Positions 58,372-64,000 of a DNA stretch of 64,000 bases are shown here, piece by piece; positions within the stretch are counted from its first letter, which is position 1, and each line of letters opens with the position of its first letter. Origin of the DNA: Stenotrophomonas maltophilia (GTDB lineage Bacteria; Pseudomonadota; Gammaproteobacteria; Xanthomonadales; Xanthomonadaceae); NCBI RefSeq assembly GCF_023518235.1, contig NZ_CP090423.1, positions 3,489,001 to 3,553,000 on the forward strand, read 5' to 3'. The translations under genes were made by a program, and so were the position numbers. Under the pieces are notes generated by a model, which was not told the origin of the DNA, did not search any database, and saw only the letters and a list, made by a program, of their open reading frames with translations.

Positions 58372-60261
58372 TTACGCCACGCGCCCGCGTCGCGCGCGTT
58401 CCAGGTGCACCAGCAGCAGCGAGATCGCCGCCGGGGTCATGCCCGGAATGCGCTGTGCCTGGCCGATGGTCTGCGGGCGCACGCGCTCCAGCTTCTGCAG
58501 CGCTTCGGCCGACAACCCGCGCACCGTCGCATAGTCGAACGCCTCGGCAATCGGCGTGGCTTCATGCCGCTGCTGGCGCTCGATCTCTTCGCGCTGGCGG
58601 TCCAGGTAGCCGGCGTACTTCACGCCGATCTCCACCTGTTCGGCCACCTTGCCGTCGGCCACCGCCGGGCCCAGCGACGGCACCTGCATCAGCTGCGCGT
58701 AGTCCAGCTCGGGACGCTTGATCAGGTCCAGCACGTTGGTTTCGCGGCTGACCGCCACGCCCAGCGTTTCCTGCACTTCACGGCCCAGCGCATTGGCCGG
58801 GGTCGCCCACAGCGCGCCCAGCCGCGCACGCTCGGCGGCGACGGCGGCCTGCTTGGTTTCGAACGCGCTCCAGCGGCGGTCGTCGACCAGGCCCATTTCG
58901 CGGCCGGTCGGGGTCAGTCGCTGGTCGGCATTGTCCTCGCGCAGCTGCAGGCGGTACTCGGCGCGGCTGGTGAACATGCGGTACGGCTCGTTGGTGCCGT
59001 GGGTGATCAGGTCATCCACCAGCACGCCCAGGTACGCCTCGTCGCGACGCGGGCACCAGCCATCCAGCCCGCGCACCTGGCGTGCGGCGTTGAGGCCGGC
59101 CAGCAGGCCCTGCGCGGCGGCTTCCTCATAACCGGTGGTGCCGTTGATCTGGCCGGCGAAGAACAGGCCGTTGACCAGTTTGGTCTCCAGCGAGGCCTTC
59201 AGTCCGCGCGGGTCGAAGAAGTCGTACTCGATCGCATAGCCGGGGCGGGTGATGTGCGCGTTCTGGAAACCGACGATGCTGCGCACCATCTCCAGCTGCA
59301 CGTCGAACGGAAGCGAGGTGGAGATGCCGTTGGGGTAGATCTCGACGATGCCCAGGCCTTCGGGTTCGACGAAGATCTGGTGGCTGGCCTTCTCGGCGAA
59401 GCGCACCACCTTGTCTTCGATGGACGGGCAGTAGCGAGGACCGATGCCTTCGATCTGGCCGCTGTACAGCGGCGAGCGGTGCAGCGCGTCGCGGATGATC
59501 TGGTGGGTCTGTTCGGTGGTGTGGGTGATCCAGCAGCTGACCTGCTGCGGATGCTCGTCCACCGAACCGAGGAAGGACATCACCGGCCGCGGCGTGTCGC
59601 CGGGCTGCTCGTCCATCACGCTGTAATCCAGCGAGCGGCCATCGATGCGCGGCGGCGTGCCGGTCTTCAGGCGGTCGACCTGGAACGGGCGCTCGCGCAG
59701 GCGCGCGGCCAGCGTGGTGGCCGGCGGATCGCCCATACGGCCGGCAGCGTACTGGGTGGGGCCGACGTGGATCTTGCCGGCCAGGAAGGTACCGGCGGTC
59801 AGCACCACCGCCTCGGCGTCGAAGCGCAGGCCGGTCTGGGTGATGACCCCGCGCACGGCGTCGCCTTCGATGACCAGGTCATCCACGGCGGCCTGGAACA
59901 CGGTCAGGTTGGCCTGGCCTTCCACGATGGCGCGGATCGCCATGCGATACAGGTTGCGGTCGGCCTGGCAGCGGGTGGCGCGCACGGCCGGGCCCTTGGA
60001 GGCGTTCAGGGTGCGCCACTGGATGCCGGCACGGTCGGCGGCGTGGGCCATGGCCCCGCCCAGGGCATCGATCTCCTTCACCAGATGGCCCTTGCCGATG
60101 CCGCCGATGGCCGGGTTGCAGCTCATCGCGCCCACCGTTTCGATGTTGTGGGTCAGCAGCAGGGTGCGCACGCCGGTGCGGGCTGCGGCCAGCGCGGCTT
60201 CGGTGCCGGCGTGGCCACCGCCGATGACGATGACGTCGTAACGATGGAAGGACGGGTTCAT
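58372..60261 (-). CDS. mnmG: tRNA uridine 5-carboxymethylaminomethyl modification enzyme MnmG (GidA)
   Basis: 629-residue FAD enzyme that, with MnmE, installs (carboxymethyl)aminomethyl groups at wobble U34 of certain tRNAs. Dinucleotide motif [17 protein letters not shown] at the N-terminus, [42 protein letters not shown] and the FAD-domain [22 protein letters not shown] are hallmarks, as is the C-terminal [15 protein letters not shown]. The length is normal. It is preceded on its strand by TAAAAT (60314-60319), a fair -10. mnmE is not in the window. Confidence 0.96.
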   Translation of the reverse strand: MNPSFHRYDVIVIGGGHAGTEAALAAARTGVRTLLLTHNIETVGAMSCNPAIGGIGKGHLVKEIDALGGAMAHAADRAGIQWRTLNASKGPAVRATRCQADRNLYRMAIRAIVEGQANLTVFQAAVDDLVIEGDAVRGVITQTGLRFDAEAVVLTAGTFLAGKIHVGPTQYAAGRMGDPPATTLAARLRERPFQVDRLKTGTPPRIDGRSLDYSVMDEQPGDTPRPVMSFLGSVDEHPQQVSCWITHTTEQTHQIIRDALHRSPLYSGQIEGIGPRYCPSIEDKVVRFAEKASHQIFVEPEGLGIVEIYPNGISTSLPFDVQLEMVRSIVGFQNAHITRPGYAIEYDFFDPRGLKASLETKLVNGLFFAGQINGTTGYEEAAAQGLLAGLNAARQVRGLDGWCPRRDEAYLGVLVDDLITHGTNEPYRMFTSRAEYRLQLREDNADQRLTPTGREMGLVDDRRWSAFETKQAAVAAERARLGALWATPANALGREVQETLGVAVSRETNVLDLIKRPELDYAQLMQVPSLGPAVADGKVAEQVEIGVKYAGYLDRQREEIERQQRHEATPIAEAFDYATVRGLSAEALQKLERVRPQTIGQAQRIPGMTPAAISLLLVHLERARRGRVA

Positions 60262-60313
60262 GGAGGCTGTTCAGCTGGGGGCGGGCGCGACCGGGGGCGG
60301 CGCCGGGGTGGCG

Positions 60314-60319
60314 ATTTTA
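60314..60319 (-). promoter_or_regulatory. Possible -10 element of mnmG
   Basis: TAAAAT on the minus strand lies about 53 bases before the ATG at 60261. No clear -35 was seen. Confidence 0.35.
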
Positions 60320-60404
60320 GCGCCAATCGGGGTGGCGTCGTCGGCGCCATCGGGCCGGCGACGAAATCAACACTAAAGTTGGCAGGTTTTTTGCGGATAA
60401 CCCA

Positions 60405-60530
60405 ATAGCACCCACCGTGGCTGGCGCCGCAGGCGCCCGTGACCGGAATTGGAACAGGGGCCGGTACAGGCGCACGGTGGGGGAGCAGAGGGCCGGCAGT
60501 CGGGGGACTGTCCGGCCCTGTTTTTTTGCG
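60405..60530 (+). ncRNA. Candidate small RNA upstream of mnmG
   Basis: A region of about 120 nt ends in a strong intrinsic terminator. Upstream, CCCACCGTG (60411-60419) pairs exactly with CACGGTGGG (60473-60481), enclosing a GGCGCC hairpin and a single-stranded-looking stretch ACCGGAATTGGAACAGGGG with GGA motifs. A TTGGCA lies about 25 bases before 60405 and a weak AATA-containing -10 overlaps it. No match to a known RNA family was recognised. Expression is not proven. Confidence 0.4.
60489..60527 (+). terminator. Rho-independent terminator of the candidate RNA
   Basis: AGGGCCGGCAGTC (60489-60501) pairs with GACTGTCCGGCCCT (60506-60519) with one bulged T and a GGGG loop. Seven T residues at 60521-60527 complete a strong plus-strand terminator. 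Confidence 0.75.
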
Positions 60531-60553
60531 GGCGTCCCGGGCACCCAAAACAA

Positions 60554-60576
60554 ACGGCCCCGCGATGCGGGGCCGT
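60554..60576 (-). terminator. Probable terminator of the lipoprotein gene
   Basis: ACGGCCCCGC and GCGGGGCCGT pair across GAT. On the minus strand the hairpin is followed by TTGTTTTGGG, a loose U-tract. It lies about 175 bases past the lipoprotein stop. Confidence 0.5.
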
Positions 60577-60597
60577 CTGCCATCAGAGGTGCCGACA

Positions 60598-60704
60598 TCC
60601 GACAGGGCCGGAACAGGGGGGATCCAGATGTTCCTGTCGGATATCGACGTAGAGCTGTTTGCGACGGCCCATGTCGTTTTTGTCACTTTGTGACGCGGGC
60701 CGTC
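60598..60704. repeat. Two nested inverted repeats in the mnmG spacer
   Basis: TCCGACAGG (60598-60606) and CCTGTCGGA (60633-60641) form one stem. GACGGCCC (60663-60670) and GGGCCGTC (60697-60704) form another, which encloses an inner GTCAC-TTT-GTGAC hairpin (60682-60694). Confidence 0.6.
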
Positions 60705-60751
60705 ACTGTCCCCGTAGATTGCGGCTTGGACCGTGTGAAATGCAAGACGGT

Positions 60752-61225
60752 TCAGCGCTCAAGTGTGCGCTGCGTCCCACGATCCATGTTGCGCCAGGGG
60801 GAACCGTTCATCCTCGGCGCGCTCGGTGCCGGCGCCGGGCGTGCCGGCGGCGCCGGTCGGGGCATGTCCGCCTGCGGCGGGCGTCGCATCGAGTCCATGT
60901 TGCGCCAGGGCGAACCGCCATTGTTCGGGCGCGGCGGCGGCCGATGCTCGCCCCCGTTGCCCGGCGGACGCGGCGGCGGCCGGTGGTTGTGCGGCGGGCG
61001 GTAGACCGGGCGCGAGTAGTACGGATAGCCGTAGCCGCCATAATAGCCGCCGTAGCCTCCGTAATAGGGGCCGTAGTTGTACGGATAGCCGGCCGGGTAG
61101 CGGTACTCCACCGACGGCGCGCCGTGGTAGTAGCTGCCACTGCGTCCGCCGCCGACGTAGTCGTAGGTGGTGCAGCCGGTCAGGGCCAGCAACAGGCCAC
61201 CGGCAAGCAACAGGCGCGTTTTCAT
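60752..61225 (-). CDS. Tyr/Gly/Pro-rich lipoprotein with a repeated GSPWRNMD motif
   Basis: 157 residues. A type II signal (LLLALTGC, Cys18) is followed by a Tyr/Gly-rich stretch (NYGPYYGGYGGYYGGYGYPYYSRPVY), a Pro/His-rich part and a tail in which GSPWRNMD occurs twice, about 37 residues apart. The low-complexity part has the look of an adhesive or matrix-type surface protein. No family was recognised. It is anchored probably to the outer membrane. The ATG sits after a GGGGGGACCC-type leader on this strand with a GGGG Shine-Dalgarno-like run. Confidence 0.75.
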   Translation of the reverse strand: MKTRLLLAGGLLLALTGCTTYDYVGGGRSGSYYHGAPSVEYRYPAGYPYNYGPYYGGYGGYYGGYGYPYYSRPVYRPPHNHRPPPRPPGNGGEHRPPPRPNNGGSPWRNMDSMRRPPQADMPRPAPPARPAPAPSAPRMNGSPWRNMDRGTQRTLER

Positions 61226-61384
61226 CGTGGGTCCCCCCAGAGGACGGGTGTGAGGCCAGCTTCATGCGCGGGCATTGAATCGGCCCTTAATTCCACCGGC
61301 CAGGATGAATGGAGGCGAAGGCATCCATGCTGGCATGACCTGTGCCGGGGTCGCCAGCGTGGAGCCATACGTTAATCTTGCGTC

Positions 61385-62347
61385 ATGAGCGATTCACTGT
61401 GGCCCCGAGTCGAAGACGTCCTGCTTGCTGCTGCGAGGATCGCCCCGCATGCCAGCGTGACCCCGGTGCTGCGTTCGCGGACGCTCGATGCGCTGGCGGG
61501 CGCGCAGCTGGCGTTCAAGGCCGAGCATCTCCAACGCGGCGGCGCGTTCAAGTTCCGTGGTGCCTGCAACGCGGTGTGGTCGCTGGATGCTGATCGCGCC
61601 AGCGCCGGCGTGGTCACCCATTCTTCCGGCAACCACGGCGCCGCCCTCGCGCTGGCCGCCCGGACCCGGGGCATTCCCTGCCATGTGGTGGTGCCGGAAG
61701 GCGCGGTCGCGGCCAAGCTGGCCAACATCGCCCGCCACGGCGCCACGCTCTGGCATTGCCCGCCGACCATCGCCGACCGCGAGGCCACCTGTGCCAAGGT
61801 GCAGGCCGATACCGGCGCAACTCTGGTCCATCCCTATACCGACCCGGCGGTCATGGCCGGGCAGGGCACCGCCGCATTGGAACTGCTGCACAGCGACGGT
61901 CCGTTCGACGTGCTGGTGGTTCCGGTGGGCGGCGGGGGGCTGGCCAGCGGCACCGCCCTTGCGCTGCAGCATGCCAGCCCGCAGACCCGGCTGGTGCTGG
62001 CCGAGCCGGCCGGTGCCGATGACACGGCGCGCTCGCTGGCCGCCGGCGAACGCCAGGGCGCATTCACTCCGGACACGATCTGCGACGGCCTGCGCACGCT
62101 GATCGGTGCGCCCAACTTCGCGTTGCTGCGCGCTGCCGGTGCCGAGGTGATCGTGGTCGATGACGCGGCCACGATGGCCGCGATGCGCCTGCTGTGGGAG
62201 GTCCTCAAGCAGGTGGTGGAGCCGTCTTCGGCCACCGTGCTGGCGGCGGTACTGGCGCAGCCGCAGCGCTTTGCGGGGCTGCGCGTGGGGCTGGTGTTGT
62301 CCGGCGGCAATGTCGACCTGCCGGCACTGCGCTGGGGCCCGCCATGA
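61385..62347 (+). CDS. PLP-dependent threonine dehydratase/serine racemase-like enzyme
   Basis: 320-residue fold-type II PLP enzyme. Schiff-base Lys56 lies in AFKFRGA. The phosphate- and substrate-binding SSGNHGAALALAA, glycine loop VGGGGLASG and cofactor Ser of LVLSGGNVDL complete the active site. It lacks the C-terminal regulatory ACT-like domain of IlvA, as in catabolic threonine dehydratases (TdcB) and serine racemases. Which reaction it prefers cannot be told. Its stop overlaps the next gene by ATGA. Confidence 0.85.
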   Translation: MSDSLWPRVEDVLLAAARIAPHASVTPVLRSRTLDALAGAQLAFKAEHLQRGGAFKFRGACNAVWSLDADRASAGVVTHSSGNHGAALALAARTRGIPCHVVVPEGAVAAKLANIARHGATLWHCPPTIADREATCAKVQADTGATLVHPYTDPAVMAGQGTAALELLHSDGPFDVLVVPVGGGGLASGTALALQHASPQTRLVLAEPAGADDTARSLAAGERQGAFTPDTICDGLRTLIGAPNFALLRAAGAEVIVVDDAATMAAMRLLWEVLKQVVEPSSATVLAAVLAQPQRFAGLRVGLVLSGGNVDLPALRWGPP

Positions 62348-62976
62348 GTCGCGACCGGCAGCGGCGGCGTACCGGCCTGCTGGGCTGGATCTGGCGGCTG
62401 TTCGTGGTGCTGGTGATCTGGCTGCTGGGCGTGACCGCCTGGATCGTCTGGATCGGTGAGCGTGACCAGGCGGCCAAGGCCGACGCCATCATCGTGCTGG
62501 GTGCCGCCGCCTATGACGCCAAGCCGTCACCGGTGTTCGAGGAGCGCATCCGCCATGGCCTGGATCTGTATGACGCCCGCTACGCGCCGCTGCTGATCTT
62601 CACCGGTGGCTATGGCGGCACCGGTGCGCGCTTCTCCGAGTCGCAGGTGGCAAGGCGTTACGCGCTCAAGCATGGCGTGCCGGACGACGCGATCCTGATC
62701 GAGACCGCCTCGCGCAACACCGTACAGAACCTGGTCGAGGCCAAGCGGCTGATGGACCAGCGCCATCTGCGCCGGGTGATCATCGTCAGCGACCCGTTGC
62801 ACATGGCGCGCGCGCTGCGCCTGAGCAAGGCGCTGGGCATCGATGCGCTGGCCTCGTCCACGCCGAGCACGCGCTTCCGCAGTTTCCACACCAGCTGGCG
62901 CTTCCTGGTGCAGGAAATCTACTTCTTCCACCGCGATCTGGTGCGCCCGCCGCTGAGCTCACCGGCCAATACCTGA
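62344..62976 (+). CDS. YdcF/SanA-family protein with one N-terminal helix
   Basis: 210 residues. One transmembrane helix (WIWRLFVVLVIWLLGVTAWIVWIG) is followed by the DUF218 domain: ADAIIVLGAAAYDAKPSPVFEERI, YAPLLIFTGGYGG, ESQVARRYALKHGVPDDAILIETASRNTVQNLVEA and VIIVSDPLHMARAL. Members are linked to envelope integrity and vancomycin sensitivity (SanA). The active-site face is predicted to be periplasmic. ATG 62344 overlaps the PLP-enzyme stop by 4 bp. No functional link between the two is evident. Confidence 0.88.
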   Translation: MSRDRQRRRTGLLGWIWRLFVVLVIWLLGVTAWIVWIGERDQAAKADAIIVLGAAAYDAKPSPVFEERIRHGLDLYDARYAPLLIFTGGYGGTGARFSESQVARRYALKHGVPDDAILIETASRNTVQNLVEAKRLMDQRHLRRVIIVSDPLHMARALRLSKALGIDALASSTPSTRFRSFHTSWRFLVQEIYFFHRDLVRPPLSSPANT

Positions 62977-62997
62977 GGGCCGGAGCCTAGCTGAGCT

Positions 62998-63125
62998 GGG
63001 TGCCGACCAAGGTCGGCATCTACCAGAGCGATTCGCGTTCGGCGTGGCATGCGGTAGTGCCGGCCGCTGGCCGGCAGATGCCCACCATGGAAACGTGAGG
63101 TTGCCGGCCAGCGGCCGGCACTACC
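62998..63125. repeat. GTAG REP cluster before bioC
   Basis: A GCCGACC...GGTCGGC unit ending CTACC at about 62998-63023 and an inverted pair of GCCGGCC stems (63053-63078, 63100-63125) lie between convergent genes. Confidence 0.75.
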
Positions 63126-63131
63126 AGGCCG

Positions 63132-64000
63132 TCAGGTCTGCTTGCGCCGGATCGGAATCGCCGACACCGGCACCGAGGCCACATCATGCCCGCCTTCGCG
63201 GATCGGCGCGCCAGGGTCCGGCGCCCAGGCGTGGGCGTAGATCACTTCCCAGCTGCTCGGCAGCTTGCCGTCGGCGCGACGCATCGGCTCGTACGCCGCT
63301 GCGGCGGCGGCGAAACGACCGCGCCCGGTCAGGGTATGGCGGCGGTCCACGCGGGCGTTGGTCGCGCCCATCGCGCGCAGCTCGCGCATCAGCGAAGGCA
63401 GGTCGTCGTAGGTCAGGGTGAACAGGTCTCGGTCCAGCACCGGGTCGCGGAAACCGGCCATCATCAGCGCGTCGCCAAACTGCGCGATCTGCGCGAATCG
63501 GCTCACGTGCGGGCGGTCATCGGCAGCGGCGAAGGCCTCATTGAGTTCGACCAGCGTTTCCGGGCCGAAGGTCGAGCACAGCAGCAGGCCACCGGGCTTG
63601 AGCACACGGCGGAAGCCGGCGAAAACGGCCGGCAGGTCGTCCACCCATTGCAGGCACAGGTTGCTGAAGATCACGTCCACGCTGTTGTCGGCCAGCGGCA
63701 GCGCAGTGGCGTCACCGCACAGGCGCTGGAGCGGCTTCCACCAGCCGGCCTGGCGCTTGGCCTGGTCCAGCATCGGCAGCGCCATGTCCAGGGCGATCAC
63801 CTGCGCCTTCGGCCAGCGCTTCTTCATCAGCGCACTGGCGTGACCGGTGCCGGCGCCGATGTCCAGCACCACCTCCGGCTTGCGTGCCTCCAGGTAGTCC
63901 AGCGATTCGATCAACCGCGACTGCACCTCGCGCTGCAGCGCCGCAGCGGCGTCGTAGCGGGTGGCGGCACGCGAGAACGCGCGGCGGACATGGCGTGCAT
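63132..64000 (-). CDS. bioC: Malonyl-ACP O-methyltransferase BioC, first few residues beyond the window
   Basis: S-adenosylmethionine-dependent enzyme that masks malonyl-ACP to start pimelate formation for biotin. The frame stays open to the right edge, where ARHVRRAFSRAATRYDAAAALQREVQSRL gives the conserved BioC N-terminus, so only a handful of residues is lost. VLDIGAGTGHASALM is the SAM-binding motif I. LCGDATALPLADNSVDVIFSNLCLQWV and VLKPGGLLLCSTFGP are motifs II and III. About 290 residues are visible, normal for BioC. Further bio genes may lie just outside. Confidence 0.93.
   Translation of the reverse strand, partial: ARHVRRAFSRAATRYDAAAALQREVQSRLIESLDYLEARKPEVVLDIGAGTGHASALMKKRWPKAQVIALDMALPMLDQAKRQAGWWKPLQRLCGDATALPLADNSVDVIFSNLCLQWVDDLPAVFAGFRRVLKPGGLLLCSTFGPETLVELNEAFAAADDRPHVSRFAQIAQFGDALMMAGFRDPVLDRDLFTLTYDDLPSLMRELRAMGATNARVDRRHTLTGRGRFAAAAAAYEPMRRADGKLPSSWEVIYAHAWAPDPGAPIREGGHDVASVPVSAIPIRRKQT

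Larger units (their letters stand above)
60262..60751. other. Structured non-coding region between mnmG and a lipoprotein gene
   Basis: 490 bp without a credible coding frame; short frames within it are GC-driven. It contains the mnmG promoter, a candidate small RNA with its own terminator, a terminator reading the other way, and two nested inverted repeats, listed separately. Confidence 0.7.

Noticed and set aside
60439..60693. Short plus-strand frame (84 codons) in the mnmG spacer
   Set aside because: It crosses a strong terminator and hairpins, lacks a ribosome site and has no host-like protein sequence.

Overview
The window is a high-GC chromosomal segment from a member of the Xanthomonadaceae, most likely the Stenotrophomonas maltophilia complex. 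Three things point there. Intergenic spaces are full of short palindromes that begin or end with GTAG, like the SMAG repeats described from S. maltophilia. A two-component system lies divergent from a complete adaptor/RND pump/outer-membrane channel operon, the arrangement of smeSR-smeABC. A dipeptidyl peptidase IV has its triad at Ser610, Asp685 and His717. Coding density is high. Many start choices were settled by 4-bp ATGA overlaps, Shine-Dalgarno spacing or lipoboxes. No tRNA, rRNA, CRISPR array or complete insertion sequence was seen.

Layout. 1-7.3 kb: 5' part of the helicase gene hrpB, tatD, a YeeZ-like oxidoreductase, panE, the yadGH ABC exporter and ferredoxin-NADP reductase. 7.3-14.1 kb: a secreted chitin-active AA10 monooxygenase, a DUF1203 protein, a membrane diguanylate cyclase, and a lipoprotein hydrolase overlapping a NatAB-type ABC exporter. 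14.1-16.2 kb: a REP-associated tyrosine transposase (RAYT) bounded by inverted copies of its presumed REP, abutting an AraC-type regulator. 16.2-25.9 kb: a TonB-domain lipoprotein, a YqhA-family membrane protein, the glutathione transferase yfcG, DPP IV, a Coa1-like protein, a secreted metzincin in AT-richer DNA, and a DUF885 peptidase. 26-34.4 kb: bestrophin, hemB, aroE, dinG and small membrane proteins.

34.6-37.5 kb is an AT-richer accessory patch of short, mostly unrecognised genes plus an orphan reading frame. 37.5-41.4 kb: ilvD and a ygiB/ygiC-like pair. 41.6-48.4 kb: a tightly overlapping six-gene operon (RDD, SpoIIM, DUF4129, DUF4350, MoxR, DUF58), preceded by a gamma-class carbonic anhydrase. 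49.2-58.1 kb: a RlaP-like nucleotidyltransferase, the smeSR-like pair and the smeABC-like efflux operon. 58.4-64 kb: mnmG, a structured intergenic region with a candidate small RNA and several hairpins, a Tyr/Gly/Pro-rich lipoprotein, a threonine-dehydratase-like enzyme translationally coupled to a YdcF-family protein, and most of bioC.

Repeats recur in at least three sequence classes. The GTAG palindromes have several stem sequences. One class is built on GGGGTCAGATCC...GGATCTGACCCC. The third is built on GGGGACGGAGGG...TTAAGTCG and is the one flanking the RAYT. They occupy gene ends and convergent junctions, and in three genes they supply the stop codon or the C-terminal codons.
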